Shown piece by piece: positions 49,214-58,399 of a stretch of DNA of 64,000 bases. Numbering within the stretch: the first letter of the stretch is position 1; the number at the start of each line of letters is the position of its first letter. The notes under the pieces are model-generated. The model ran no database searches. It worked only from the letters and a program-made list of their open reading frames with translations, and was not told the DNA's origin. The position numbers were made by a program, and so were the translations under genes. Origin of the DNA: an uncultured Flavobacteriaceae bacterium. GTDB taxonomy: Bacteria > Bacteroidota > Bacteroidia > Flavobacteriales > Flavobacteriaceae. Location: assembly GCA_913065125.1 (NCBI GenBank), contig CAJYAG010000003.1, positions 186,001 through 250,000 of the forward strand. The letters are read 5' to 3'.

Positions 49214-49897
49214 ATGACTTTATTAGCATTGGCGTTAGCGCCAGCCATTGTAATTATGATGTATATTTATATTAAAGATAAATATGAAAGAGAACCGATA
49301 AAATTTGTGCTTAAAAATTTTGGTTTAGGAGCATCAGCAAGCATCATTATCACATTAATTATTGGATTAATTCTTAAAATGATTTTTCCAACTGCAGATC
49401 CGTTAAGTGTTGGTCAGCAATTCTTAAAAGCATTTGTTGTAGTAGCGTTGGTAGAAGAATTTTCTAAATATATTATTGTTAGATATTATGCACAACGCAA
49501 TAAAGAATTCGATGAGCCTTTTGACGGAATTGTATATGCAGTAATGGTTTCTATGGGTTTTGCTGCCTTAGAAAACATTATGTATGTATTTCAATTTGGA
49601 ATGGCAAACGGAATTGTACGCGCTTTTACAGCAGTTCCTGCGCATGCAACATTCGGAATTTTAATGGGGTATTTTATGGGGAAAGCAAAATTTGCTGCAA
49701 CCAAAAAAGATACAATTAGATTGAACTTAACAGGGTTATTCACAGCAACAATCTTTCACGGAGCGTATGATTTCTTTTTGTTTATCAACTTTATTCCTGG
49801 TATTTCTATTGGTGCTTTTGTTTCTTTGGTAATCGGAATTCTATTATCTAGAAAAGCAATTAAAAAACACCAAGCGAGATCTCAGTTTAAGCATTAA
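49214..49897 (+). CDS. PrsW family intramembrane metalloprotease
   Basis: Membrane protein of 227 aa with about seven hydrophobic segments. The PrsW pattern is complete: ALVEEFSKYI near residue 78 (EExxK), EPFDGIVYAVMVSMGFAALEN near 98, VPAHATFGILMGYFMG near 140 and the C-terminal FHGAYDFFLF near 180. In Bacillus PrsW cleaves an anti-sigma factor; no sigma or anti-sigma gene is near here. Starts 4 bases after the ctlX stop and is followed by a small lipoprotein gene 6 bases on. Confidence 0.92.
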   Translation: MTLLALALAPAIVIMMYIYIKDKYEREPIKFVLKNFGLGASASIIITLIIGLILKMIFPTADPLSVGQQFLKAFVVVALVEEFSKYIIVRYYAQRNKEFDEPFDGIVYAVMVSMGFAALENIMYVFQFGMANGIVRAFTAVPAHATFGILMGYFMGKAKFAATKKDTIRLNLTGLFTATIFHGAYDFFLFINFIPGISIGAFVSLVIGILLSRKAIKKHQARSQFKH

Positions 49898-49903
49898 ATA
49901 ATT

Positions 49904-50230
49904 ATGAAAAAACTGATATTTATTTTCGCAATAGTATTGATTACTTCTTGTGATAAAAAAGACAGAGTAAAATTCACAGTTACAGATTTTTCTAAAAAGA
50001 GAATTGATACTTTAAAACCAATTGAAGGAAAATCTTATTTTGGGTCATTTTTTAAAATCAATGGGTTTGTTAATGATACAATTAGAATACAACCTTATTT
50101 TGGAAATGGATTAGTTGGCGAAATTGACACAATTGTTAGAGTCGATTATTACGGAGGCTTAAATGTTATTATTGAATTTGACCCATATAAAGCAACTGAA
50201 GGTAAATTAGAAATTGAATATAATCTTTAG
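49904..50230 (+). CDS. Small lipoprotein of unknown function
   Basis: Predicted lipoprotein of 108 aa with lipobox ITSC, Cys16. Mature part is charged and beta-like (FKINGFVNDTIRIQPYFGNG), with no domain I recognise. Six bases after the PrsW gene on the same strand, so probably co-expressed; whether it relates to the protease is unknown. A bidirectional terminator follows. Confidence 0.8.
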   Translation: MKKLIFIFAIVLITSCDKKDRVKFTVTDFSKKRIDTLKPIEGKSYFGSFFKINGFVNDTIRIQPYFGNGLVGEIDTIVRVDYYGGLNVIIEFDPYKATEGKLEIEYNL

Positions 50231-50241
50231 AATCAATAAAT

Positions 50242-50290
50242 AAAAACCTCACAATTTATGCTGAATTTGTTTCAGTATTGTGAGGTTTTT
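50242..50290. terminator. Bidirectional intrinsic terminator
   Basis: AAAAACCTCACAAT (50242-50255) pairs with ATTGTGAGGTTTTT (50277-50290), 14 perfect pairs; CTGAA / TTCAG pairs inside the loop. A on the left and T on the right flank allow it to stop both the lipoprotein (plus) and phosphatase (minus) transcripts. Confidence 0.93.
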
Positions 50291-50307
50291 CTATTTGATT
50301 AATTTTT

Positions 50308-51948
50308 TTACTTCAATGCACCTTCAACAATCTCTCCGGTAGTCCCATTCGGAAATTCTATTTGTAATAAGTTGGCAAAAGTTGGAGCAATATCTGTAAC
50401 AGTATGTGCTTTTTTAGAAACGCCTTGTTTAATTCCGTTTCCGTAAAAAATAATTGGTACGTGCGTATCGTAGCTGTATCCAGAACCATGTGAAGTTCCG
50501 GTTTTAGAAGCTCCAATTAACGTTGATGGCAACGGAATTAAAAGCACATCACCAGAAAATTTTTGATTGTATCCCTTTTGTAATTTCTGCAAAATACCGT
50601 CTGTAAAATGCGTTGTTTGCATTGTTCTTGCAGTTACAGCTTTGTATATGTTATCAAAATTGATAATTTCATCAGCAATTTTTTGAGCAACGGTATGTAC
50701 ATCTAATTTTAATGCTGCTATCTTTTCTTTATTTAAAAATAGTTGAAAGTTTGAGATGTTTTCTACCAGTTTATCAGATTTAAAATGTTTTAAAGTAATT
50801 CCGTTTATATATTCTCTTAGTTTTCTAGAACTGATATAATGTGCCGGAATTTTTTCTGATTGTAAATACGAAGGCACTTGCACAGCAGCATGATCTGCAG
50901 TTAAAAATAAGGTATAATTTCCTTTACCTACCTCAGTGTCTAGATAAGTAAATAAGCTTGCTAAATCTCTATCTAATCGTAAATAAGTGTCTTGTACTTC
51001 TTTTGAAGCAACACCAAATTGATGACCAACATAATCTGGAGTAGAATAACTAATCGCTAAAAAATCTGTATAATTAGATTTTCCTAATTTTTCTCCAACA
51101 ATTGCAGCTTTTACAAAATCGGTAGTAAATGAGTTTCCAGCAGGAATTGCTTTTATCATGCTGTAATTTCCATTTTTCTCTTTTAAAGCAGGAATATCAT
51201 ATGGAAAAACGGGTTTTTCTTTTCCTTTAAACTTCCCCTCAAACGGATTGTCATCTGCTAAACTTTCTGTGTATGTGTTAATGTCATATAAGGTATTCCA
51301 AGGTTTAGACATGTAAGCTTCAATTTTACCAGAGTTATTGAACTCTTTTACCCATTTGGGTAATTCTTTCATATAATAAGAACTGGTAATCCATTTCCCT
51401 TCCTTGTTTCCTTCTAACCAGTACGCACCGTTTGCAGTATGTCCGCCAGGCAACACCGCAGATCTATCTTTAATAGCAATGCTAATTGTTTTTCCTTGCA
51501 TATTTTGCGCCAATCGTAATTGGTCTGTTATTGTTGTAGTTTGCATTCTATACGGAGATTTTTTTCCGCCACTAGAGGCAACTCCAACAGTAGAATAATT
51601 ACTGTCGTTTACACAGTAAATATATTTTTTCTCGTATTTATCGTACCAGTTATTTCCAATAATTCCGTGATTTTCTGGAGTTGTTCCGGTATAAACAGAT
51701 GCATGTCCAACTGCAGTATAGGTCGGAATATAATTGTAATGTGCATTCTCTAAAGAAAAGCCATTATTTATGATTCTTTTAAACCCATCTTCACCATATT
51801 TATCTGCAAATCGCGTTAAATAATCGTAACGCATTTGGTCAATAACAATTCCAATGACTAATTTTGGTTTTTTTGTGGGTGTGTTTTCTGGTTTAGAACT
51901 TGTAAAAGTCAATAATGATAAAAAAATGAATGCGATTAAATTTTTCAT
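50308..51948 (-). CDS. PafA-type alkaline phosphatase (exported)
   Basis: Exported alkaline-phosphatase-superfamily enzyme of 546 aa. The signal peptide begins at the ATG at 51948 (MKNLIAFIFLSLLTF). Metal and active-site motifs: VIGIVIDQMRYDY near residue 32, the Thr nucleophile region IPTYTAVGHASVYTGT near 78, YSTPDYVGHQFG near 302, LTADHAAVQVP near 355 and SHGSGYSYDTHVPIIFYG near 490. It resembles PafA, the phosphate-insensitive phosphatase of Bacteroidota that frees phosphate from organic monoesters in the periplasm. An ATG at 51969 is possible but lengthens the pre-signal part. Confidence 0.92.
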   Translation of the reverse strand: MKNLIAFIFLSLLTFTSSKPENTPTKKPKLVIGIVIDQMRYDYLTRFADKYGEDGFKRIINNGFSLENAHYNYIPTYTAVGHASVYTGTTPENHGIIGNNWYDKYEKKYIYCVNDSNYSTVGVASSGGKKSPYRMQTTTITDQLRLAQNMQGKTISIAIKDRSAVLPGGHTANGAYWLEGNKEGKWITSSYYMKELPKWVKEFNNSGKIEAYMSKPWNTLYDINTYTESLADDNPFEGKFKGKEKPVFPYDIPALKEKNGNYSMIKAIPAGNSFTTDFVKAAIVGEKLGKSNYTDFLAISYSTPDYVGHQFGVASKEVQDTYLRLDRDLASLFTYLDTEVGKGNYTLFLTADHAAVQVPSYLQSEKIPAHYISSRKLREYINGITLKHFKSDKLVENISNFQLFLNKEKIAALKLDVHTVAQKIADEIINFDNIYKAVTARTMQTTHFTDGILQKLQKGYNQKFSGDVLLIPLPSTLIGASKTGTSHGSGYSYDTHVPIIFYGNGIKQGVSKKAHTVTDIAPTFANLLQIEFPNGTTGEIVEGALK

Positions 51949-52052
51949 TGAAATAGATTTTGAAATCAAAAATAAATATTTTAATTAAGAATAGGACAAT
52001 TTTAAGGACTGTTAATGATAATTTAATACTTTAGCAGAAAGAAACTGAATAC

Positions 52053-52793
52053 ATGAATTATCTAGAACATATTGGTAAGTATTTTATGATGCTTAAACAG
52101 GTTTTTAGAAAACCTCAAAGAACTCGTGTTTTTAGAGAAGCATTATCAAGAGAAATAGAAGAACTTGGCACAAAATCTATAGGAATTATTGCATTTATCT
52201 CTTTTTTTATTGGTGGAGTTATCGCTTTGCAGACGGCATTAAACTTAAACAATCCATTAATCCCAAAATCTTTAATAGGATTTGCTGCAAAAAGATCTAT
52301 CATTTTAGAATTTGCACCTACATTTTGTTCTATTATTTTGGCAGGTAAAGTAGGTTCTTATATTACGTCAAGTATTGGTACAATGAGAGTTACAGAGCAA
52401 ATTGATGCTTTGGAGGTTATGGGAATTAATTCTTTAAATTATTTGGTGTTGCCAAAAATTATAGCAACCGTTTTCTTTTATCCTTTTTTAATTATTCTTG
52501 GAATGATTTTAGGAATTTTTGGAGGTTGGCTTGCTGGTACATTAACAGGGTTGTTTTCTGGAGTTGATTATATTGAGGGGTTGCAAACAGATTTTGATCC
52601 GTATTTAATACAGTATTCAATTATAAAAACTTTAATTTTTGCATTTATCATTGCTACAGTTCCTTCTTATCAAGGATATTATGTAAAAGGAGGTTCTTTA
52701 GAAGTAGGAAAAGCAAGTACTAGATCTGTAGTTTGGACAACCGTTTTAATAGTTATCTGTAATTATTTATTAACTCAAATGCTATTAACATAA
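52053..52793 (+). CDS. MlaE-type ABC transporter permease
   Basis: Inner-membrane permease of 246 aa, MlaE/TTG2-B family, with about five hydrophobic segments. Typical text: GGVIALQTALNLNN near residue 53, LEFAPTFCSIILAGKVGSYITSSIGTMRVTEQIDALEVMGI (parts: AGKVGSYITSSIGTMRVTEQIDA near 98). The family moves phospholipids between inner and outer membranes with an MCE-domain partner, which is not in the window. The ATPase gene starts directly after its stop codon. Confidence 0.95.
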   Translation: MNYLEHIGKYFMMLKQVFRKPQRTRVFREALSREIEELGTKSIGIIAFISFFIGGVIALQTALNLNNPLIPKSLIGFAAKRSIILEFAPTFCSIILAGKVGSYITSSIGTMRVTEQIDALEVMGINSLNYLVLPKIIATVFFYPFLIILGMILGIFGGWLAGTLTGLFSGVDYIEGLQTDFDPYLIQYSIIKTLIFAFIIATVPSYQGYYVKGGSLEVGKASTRSVVWTTVLIVICNYLLTQMLLT

Positions 52794-53561
52794 ATGATAG
52801 AAGTAAATAATTTACATAAAGGATTTAATGGTGTAGAGATTTTAAAAGGAATCTCAACCACTTTTGAACCAGGAAAAACCAATTTGATTATTGGTCAAAG
52901 TGGTTCGGGAAAGACAGTTTTTTTAAAATCGTTAATAGGTTTACATACTCCAGAAAAAGGAACTATTGTTTTTGATGGACGTGTAAATACTGAAATGGAT
53001 TCTGATGAGAGACGGCAATTACGTCAAGAAATTGGAATGGTTTTTCAAGGAAGTGCATTGTTCGATTCTCAAACGGTAGAAGAAAACGTCATGTTTCCTT
53101 TAAAAATGTTTACCAAAAAATCAGACAAAGAAATGTTAGAACGTGCAAATTTTGTCTTAAAAAGAGTCGATTTAGTTGGTTCTAATAAAAAATATATTGC
53201 AGAACTTTCTGGCGGAATGCAAAAAAGAGTTGCCATTGCTAGAGCAATTGTTATGAATCCTAAATATTTATTTTGTGATGAACCCAATTCAGGATTAGAT
53301 CCGCAAACAGCAACTATCATTGATAATTTAATCAAAGAAATTACAGAAGAATATCAAATTACAACCGTAATTAATACACATGACATGAATTCTGTGATGG
53401 AAATTGGAGAAAAAATACTCTTTCTTAAAAACGGAAAAAAAGCATGGGAAGGGAGCAATAATGAAATCTTTAAAACTGACAATGAAGCAGTTGTAAATTT
53501 TGTGTATAGTTCCAATTTATTCAAGAAAGTACGTCAGGCATATTTAAATGAAACAAATTAA
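52794..53561 (+). CDS. MlaF-type ABC transporter ATP-binding protein
   Basis: ABC ATPase of 255 aa that powers the MlaE-like permease. Walker A GQSGSGKTVFLKSL near residue 34, Q-loop GMVFQGSALFDS near 82, signature LSGGMQKRVAIARA near 139, Walker B YLFCDEPNSGLDP near 159 and H-loop NTHDMNSVMEIGE near 195. PNSGLDP, where many ABC proteins have PTSGLDP, is the Bacteroidota-typical variant. ATG starts right after the permease stop, so the two are translationally coupled. Confidence 0.96.
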   Translation: MIEVNNLHKGFNGVEILKGISTTFEPGKTNLIIGQSGSGKTVFLKSLIGLHTPEKGTIVFDGRVNTEMDSDERRQLRQEIGMVFQGSALFDSQTVEENVMFPLKMFTKKSDKEMLERANFVLKRVDLVGSNKKYIAELSGGMQKRVAIARAIVMNPKYLFCDEPNSGLDPQTATIIDNLIKEITEEYQITTVINTHDMNSVMEIGEKILFLKNGKKAWEGSNNEIFKTDNEAVVNFVYSSNLFKKVRQAYLNETN

Positions 53562-53569
53562 AAAAAACA

Positions 53570-53600
53570 TTTGTTTATTTAGATATTGCTACTATATTTG
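53570..53600 (+). promoter_or_regulatory. Promoter of the tRNA pair
   Basis: TTTG (53570-53573), 19-base spacer, TATATTTG (53593-53600): exact Bacteroidota promoter. Expected start about 5 bases later, ahead of tRNA-Lys. Confidence 0.8.
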
Positions 53601-53624
53601 CACCCGCTAAGACAAAAGAAAAAT

Positions 53625-53697
53625 GACCTGGTAGCTCAGTTGGTAGAGCATCTCCCTTTTAAGGAGAGGGTCCTGGGTTCGAGCCCCAGCCCGGTCA
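53625..53697 (+). tRNA. tRNA-Lys (anticodon TTT)
   Basis: Cloverleaf of 73 bases. Acceptor GACCTGG pairs with CCCGGTC (one T-G); D arm GCTC/GAGC; anticodon stem TCTCC/GGAGA with loop CTTTTAA; T arm CTGGG-TTCGAGC-CCCAG. Discriminator A; CCA is not encoded. Confidence 0.97.
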
Positions 53698-53698
53698 C

Positions 53699-53727
53699 AA
53701 AAAGCTTCTCATTTCGAGAAGCTTTTT
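53699..53727 (+). terminator. Hairpin between tRNA-Lys and tRNA-Tyr
   Basis: AAAAAGCTTCTC / GAGAAGCTTTTT (53699-53710, 53716-53727), loop of 5. Typical intrinsic terminator; read-through to tRNA-Tyr must occur or that gene has its own promoter, which I do not see. Confidence 0.8.
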
Positions 53728-53740
53728 ATTTGAAAATTTT

Positions 53741-53822
53741 GGTGAGATACTCAAGCGGCCAACGAGGGCGGACTGTAAATCCGCTGACTACGTCTTCGCA
53801 GGTTCGAATCCTGCTCTCACCA
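53741..53822 (+). tRNA. tRNA-Tyr (anticodon GTA)
   Basis: Class II tRNA of 82 bases. Acceptor GGTGAGA / TCTCACC; anticodon stem GCGGA/TCCGC with loop CTGTAAA; long variable arm TGACTACGTCTTC; T arm GCAGG-TTCGAAT-CCTGC. CCA is not encoded. Confidence 0.97.
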
Positions 53823-53829
53823 CAACCTT

Positions 53830-53863
53830 AAAAAGCAGTTTACTTTTTGTAAACTGCTTTTTT
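53830..53863 (+). terminator. Intrinsic terminator after tRNA-Tyr
   Basis: AAAAAGCAGTTTAC (53830-53843) pairs with GTAAACTGCTTTTT (53849-53862), loop TTTTT, followed by T. Confidence 0.9.
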
Positions 53864-53881
53864 TATGTCAACTATTTAATG

Positions 53882-53889
53882 TATTTTTG
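53882..53889 (+). promoter_or_regulatory. Predicted -7 element of the TonB-dependent receptor gene
   Basis: TATTTTTG matches TAnnTTTG, 30 bases before the ATG at 53920 and just past the tRNA terminator. No clear -33 TTG. Confidence 0.45.
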
Positions 53890-53919
53890 TTTAACAAAAA
53901 AAGAATAAAATTAAACAAA

Positions 53920-56316
53920 ATGAAAAAAGCAGTTTTATTTGCGCTATTGATAGTCTCTTCATTCCAGTTATTTTCTCAAGGGACCATCAAAGGGAAAGTT
54001 ATTGATGGTAAAACAAGAGAGGAATTGCCTTTTGTTTCTATTCTAATATTAAATACACAAAAAGGGGAAATTACTGACGAAAGCGGAAATTTTACGATTA
54101 CTAATACAGCTTTAGGATATTTTAAATTACAAGCTTCTTATATCGGATATGAAACTGTTATAACAGAAGATTATTTGGTTACAAAAGAAAAGGTTCCGTT
54201 TGTAACTATTGAACTTTTTGAAAAAGCATCCACATTAGATGAGGTTGTTATTAGAAGCAAATTGTTTAAAAAATCTCTTATAAGTCCGCTGTCTCTACAA
54301 ACGCTTGGTGTTGTAGAAATAGAAAAAAATCCTGGAGGAAATAGAGATGTGTTAAAAGTAATACAATCTTTGCCTGGAGTGGCATCTAACCCTGGTTTTA
54401 GAAACGATATTATTATTAGAGGTGGAGCAACATCAGAAAATAAATTTTATGTAGACGGAATCGAAATTCCAGTAATCAATCATTTTCAAACACAAGGTGC
54501 TTCTGGCGGACCAGTTGGAATTATCAATGCAGATTTAATTAGAAAAGTAGATTTTTATTCAAGCGCTTTTCCAGCAAATAGAGGAAATGCATTGAGTTCT
54601 GTAATAGAATTCACTCAAAAAACGGGAAATCCAAACTCTTTAAATACCAGAGCAACTTTAGGAACTTCTGATGCAGGAATTACTTTAGACGGCCCAATTG
54701 GAAAAAACACAACATTTATTGCTTCAGTTAGACAATCGTATTTGCAATATTTATTCAAATTGATAAAACTACCTTTTTTGCCAACGTATAACGACTTTCA
54801 AATTAACCTAAAAACGAAATTAGAGAATAATGATGAAATATCTTTTATTGGTTTAGGAGCAATAGATAATTTTGAATTGAATGAAAGTGTAAATGACGGC
54901 GTTACAGACGAAGAAACGATTAAAAGGAATAGATATATTTTAAGCAATATTCCGGTTCAAGAACAATGGAATTATACCGTTGGAACAAGATATAAGCACT
55001 TTGGAGAAAATTCTAATCAACAATACGTTTTAAGTAGAAGTGTTTGGAATAATAATTCTACCAAGTACTTTAATAATACTGGAAATGTAAACGATTTATT
55101 GTTAGATTATACATCAAAAGAAATTGAAAATAAATTTAGATTTGAAAATAACACCAACTTAAATAATTTTAGTATTAATTATGGAGTTGGTTTAGAACAG
55201 GCAAAGTATTCGAATACAACGTTTCAAAAAGATGCAAATTCGCAAGGAACAGCTACACAAAATTTTTCATCAGAATTAGACCTATTTAAATATGGTATTT
55301 TTGGTCAAGTATCAAAAAATTACTTGAATTCTAAATTAGGGATTTCTTTAGGTTTTAGATTAGACGGTAACAATTACAACACTTCAATGAAGAATGTTTT
55401 GAATCAGTTTTCTCCAAGAATTTCAGCAACATTTGCCTTAAATGATAAATGGTCAATCAACTCTTCTGTTGGTAGGTATTATCAATTGCCAACATATACT
55501 TCATTAGGTTTTAGAAATAATGCAAACGTGTTGGTAAATCAACAACATTTAAAATACATTCAATCAGATCACTTTGTTTCTGGGTTAGAATTTAAACCAG
55601 ATGCTAGCTCAAAAATTACCTTAGAAGGTTTTTATAAGGCGTATTCTAATTACCCCTTTTCAGTGAAAAATCAAATTAGTTTGGCAAATTTAGGAGCAGA
55701 TTTTGGTGTTGTTGGTAGCGAAGAAGTTACTTCTACATCAAAAGGAAAAGCTTATGGTTTTGAGATTTTTGCTCAAAAGAAATCGTATGAAGGTTTGTAT
55801 GGAATTTTATCATACACGTTTATAAGAAGTGAATTTCAGAATCAATTAAATCAATACATTCCGTCTTCTTGGGACAACAAGCATTTATTAACTGTTACAG
55901 CGGGAAAGAAGCTAAATAATAATTGGGAAATCGGATCAAAATTTAGATTAGTCGGCGGAAAACCTTATACGCCTTATGATTTAAACGCTTCGTCCATCAT
56001 TGCAAATTATGATGTTGAAAATAGAGGGATTTTAAATTATACTTCATTAAATTCTGAACGTTTTGGAACCTATTCTCAGCTTGATTTACGAATTGATAAA
56101 ACGTGGTTTTGGAGCAAATTTTCATTGAATTTTTATGTGGATGTACAGAATGTGTTGGCAAGTAAATCTAACGGACAATCATTTTTATTGCCAACTTTAG
56201 ATGCAAACGGAAATAAAGTAATTAACGCAAACGATTCTTCTAGATATGTTTTAGAAGAAGTAGATAGTACAAGCGGAAATGTGTTGCCTGGATTCGGATT
56301 TATAGTAGATTTTTAA
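53920..56316 (+). CDS. TonB-dependent receptor with carboxypeptidase-like regulatory domain
   Basis: Outer membrane receptor of 798 aa. Signal peptide MKKAVLFALLIVSSFQLFSQ; CarboxypepD_reg-like domain about residues 22-100 (KGKVIDGKTREELPFVSI); TonB-box-like TLDEVVIRSK near 108; plug with NPGFRNDIIIRGGATSENKFYVDGIEIP (parts: DIIIRGGATSENKFYVDG near 162); then a long barrel ending LPGFGFIVDF. Start set at 53920 because the signal peptide begins there. No SusD or CAZyme partner adjacent, so it is not a SusC; siderophore, metal or peptide transport are all possible. Confidence 0.93.
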   Translation: MKKAVLFALLIVSSFQLFSQGTIKGKVIDGKTREELPFVSILILNTQKGEITDESGNFTITNTALGYFKLQASYIGYETVITEDYLVTKEKVPFVTIELFEKASTLDEVVIRSKLFKKSLISPLSLQTLGVVEIEKNPGGNRDVLKVIQSLPGVASNPGFRNDIIIRGGATSENKFYVDGIEIPVINHFQTQGASGGPVGIINADLIRKVDFYSSAFPANRGNALSSVIEFTQKTGNPNSLNTRATLGTSDAGITLDGPIGKNTTFIASVRQSYLQYLFKLIKLPFLPTYNDFQINLKTKLENNDEISFIGLGAIDNFELNESVNDGVTDEETIKRNRYILSNIPVQEQWNYTVGTRYKHFGENSNQQYVLSRSVWNNNSTKYFNNTGNVNDLLLDYTSKEIENKFRFENNTNLNNFSINYGVGLEQAKYSNTTFQKDANSQGTATQNFSSELDLFKYGIFGQVSKNYLNSKLGISLGFRLDGNNYNTSMKNVLNQFSPRISATFALNDKWSINSSVGRYYQLPTYTSLGFRNNANVLVNQQHLKYIQSDHFVSGLEFKPDASSKITLEGFYKAYSNYPFSVKNQISLANLGADFGVVGSEEVTSTSKGKAYGFEIFAQKKSYEGLYGILSYTFIRSEFQNQLNQYIPSSWDNKHLLTVTAGKKLNNNWEIGSKFRLVGGKPYTPYDLNASSIIANYDVENRGILNYTSLNSERFGTYSQLDLRIDKTWFWSKFSLNFYVDVQNVLASKSNGQSFLLPTLDANGNKVINANDSSRYVLEEVDSTSGNVLPGFGFIVDF

Positions 56317-56325
56317 TTTATAAGA

Positions 56326-56859
56326 ATGTTATATCAAATTCATATTTTAATAGTTACGATAATGATTACAAATGAATTAATTTTTGATTTCAACCAGCAA
56401 AGTAACAGTTCTGAATGGGTAATTTTAGATGATGTGGTTATGGGAGGAAGTTCGTACGGAGATTTTCAAGTAAATAAAAATGGTCACGGACAGTTTTTTG
56501 GAGCTATTTCGACAGAAAATAATGGTGGTTTTTCTTCGGTTAGATATCGTCTAAATAAAGAAAATATAGAAAAATATTCAAAATTTATAATTACTGTAAA
56601 AGGCGATGAAAAAGCCTATCAGTTTAGAGTAAAAAATAGTAGAAATGATTCTCACTCATACATTTCAATTTTTCAAACAACTTCGAGTTGGCAAACGATT
56701 GAAATTCCATTTTCAGAAATGTATCCTGTGTTTAGAGGGCGAAAGTTAGGAGAGGAAACGTACCAAGGAAAACAACTTCAAGAAATAGCATTTTTAATTG
56801 GAAATAAAAAAGCAGAAAACTTTCGATTAGAAATTGATAAGATCGAAATAAGTAAATAA
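56326..56859 (+). CDS. CIA30 family protein
   Basis: Protein of 177 aa matching the CIA30 (complex I intermediate-associated protein 30) family: FDFNQQSNSSEWVILDDVVMGGSS near residue 20, ENNGGFSSVRYRL near 65 and the end IAFLIGNKKAENFRLEIDKI. A galactose-binding-like beta-sandwich; in bacteria the function is unknown and unlinked to complex I here. A second ATG at 56362 fits the conserved start better (ITNELIFDF) and may be the true one. Nine bases after the receptor stop. Confidence 0.85.
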   Translation: MLYQIHILIVTIMITNELIFDFNQQSNSSEWVILDDVVMGGSSYGDFQVNKNGHGQFFGAISTENNGGFSSVRYRLNKENIEKYSKFIITVKGDEKAYQFRVKNSRNDSHSYISIFQTTSSWQTIEIPFSEMYPVFRGRKLGEETYQGKQLQEIAFLIGNKKAENFRLEIDKIEISK

Positions 56860-56914
56860 TTGATTAAAGATTTTCTTTTTGTATATTTCCAATGTTTTTA
56901 AAACAATATTATAG

Positions 56915-58378
56915 ATGGAAGAAAATACGAATCAAGACGAAGCTGTAGAGCAAGCAAAACAAGACATTCAAAAAGATGCAAAAGGTTTGTTTAAAGGTGT
57001 CAAAAAATTTCTAATAGAATTATTAGATTTTCGCCAAGATACAGATCATCAAGCCACAATTGAAGCAATAAAAATTGATATTCCGTTTAAAGGAGCAACT
57101 GCTTGGATTTTAATCTTTGCAGTCTTTGTAGCATCCATCGGATTAAATGCAAACTCCACTGCTGTTGTAATTGGAGCCATGTTAATTTCTCCATTGATGG
57201 GACCAATTTTAGGTATTGGAATGTCAATTGCCATCAACGATATTGATACTTTAAAAAAATCACTAATCAACTTGGCAACCATGATTGTGCTGAGTTTAAT
57301 TACGGCTTTTTTATTCTTTTATATTTTTCCATTGAGTGAAGATAATTCAGAACTATTAGGACGTGTTCGTCCAGATATTAGAGATGTGTTAATTGCCTTT
57401 TTTGGTGGATTAGCATTAATGGTTGCCAGAACAAAAAAAGGAACTGTAGCATCAGTAATTTTTGGAGTTGCAATTGCAACGGCCTTGATGCCGCCTTTGT
57501 GTACTGCTGGTTATGGATTGGCGCAAGGAAATTGGAGTTACTTTTTTGGCGCAATGTATTTGTTCACCATCAATACAATTTTTATTGCATTGGCAACATT
57601 TTTAGTTTTAAAACTGTTGAGCTTTCCAATGCTTAAATATGTGAATTCCGCAAAAAGAAAACGTACTGCGCAATTGGCTTCTGTGTTAGCAATTGTTGTA
57701 ATGATTCCTGCAGTTTTTACTTTTGTTACAGTATATGAAGAAAGTAAAATGAATAATGAAATATCAGCATTTATTAAAAATGAAGTGAAATCAAATCAAT
57801 ATTTACAGCTGATCGAATATGAAAGAGATTTAGATAAAAAAGAAATAAAATTAAATTTCTTTAATGAGGTTGATGATGCAACAAAAAATGCCTTAACAAA
57901 TCAATTGTTGAGCAATAATAATTATAGAAATTTAAAAGAATTTCAGCTAAGTATTAAAGGAAGTGATACGAAAAGTTTTGAGTTGATTACGACTGCGTAT
58001 AAAGAGAAAAGACAAGAATTAGAAGATAGTAAGAAAATTATTGATGGACTTAGAGTAGAGATTGAAGGTTTAAAAAGCACTATTTCTATTTTAAATCAAA
58101 ATATAGAACAAAAAGCAGCATTAAATAATGAAAAAGCAATTGCATTTAGTAGAATTGCCAAAGAAGCTAAAATACGTTATTTAGATATCGAAAAAATAGG
58201 TTTTTCTAAAGTGCTTTCTTCTAGTGATTTTATCAAAATTGATACAATTCCGTTGGCAATTGTTAAATGGAATACAAGTATAAAAGATAGTATTATAAAT
58301 CTAAAAGAATTGGAGTTAAGAAAGTGGATGCAAACCGAAATGAAACTCGATACCTTATTTATAAAACGAGAAAAGTAA
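56915..58378 (+). CDS. DUF389 family membrane protein
   Basis: Membrane protein of 487 aa. The DUF389 core occupies about residues 45-260 with several hydrophobic helices (ANSTAVVIGAMLISPLMGPILGIGMS near 80, given by parts VVIGAMLISPLMGP). The second half, residues 270-487, is hydrophilic with a coiled-coil-like stretch (KEKRQELEDSKKIIDGLR). Function of the family is not established. Sits alone after the CIA30 gene. Confidence 0.88.
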   Translation: MEENTNQDEAVEQAKQDIQKDAKGLFKGVKKFLIELLDFRQDTDHQATIEAIKIDIPFKGATAWILIFAVFVASIGLNANSTAVVIGAMLISPLMGPILGIGMSIAINDIDTLKKSLINLATMIVLSLITAFLFFYIFPLSEDNSELLGRVRPDIRDVLIAFFGGLALMVARTKKGTVASVIFGVAIATALMPPLCTAGYGLAQGNWSYFFGAMYLFTINTIFIALATFLVLKLLSFPMLKYVNSAKRKRTAQLASVLAIVVMIPAVFTFVTVYEESKMNNEISAFIKNEVKSNQYLQLIEYERDLDKKEIKLNFFNEVDDATKNALTNQLLSNNNYRNLKEFQLSIKGSDTKSFELITTAYKEKRQELEDSKKIIDGLRVEIEGLKSTISILNQNIEQKAALNNEKAIAFSRIAKEAKIRYLDIEKIGFSKVLSSSDFIKIDTIPLAIVKWNTSIKDSIINLKELELRKWMQTEMKLDTLFIKREK

Positions 58379-58399
58379 ATTTTTTAAAAAAAGTAATGC

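Noticed and set aside
53586..53831. 81-codon plus-strand frame
   Set aside because: Covers both tRNA genes and their hairpins; tRNA structure explains the sequence.
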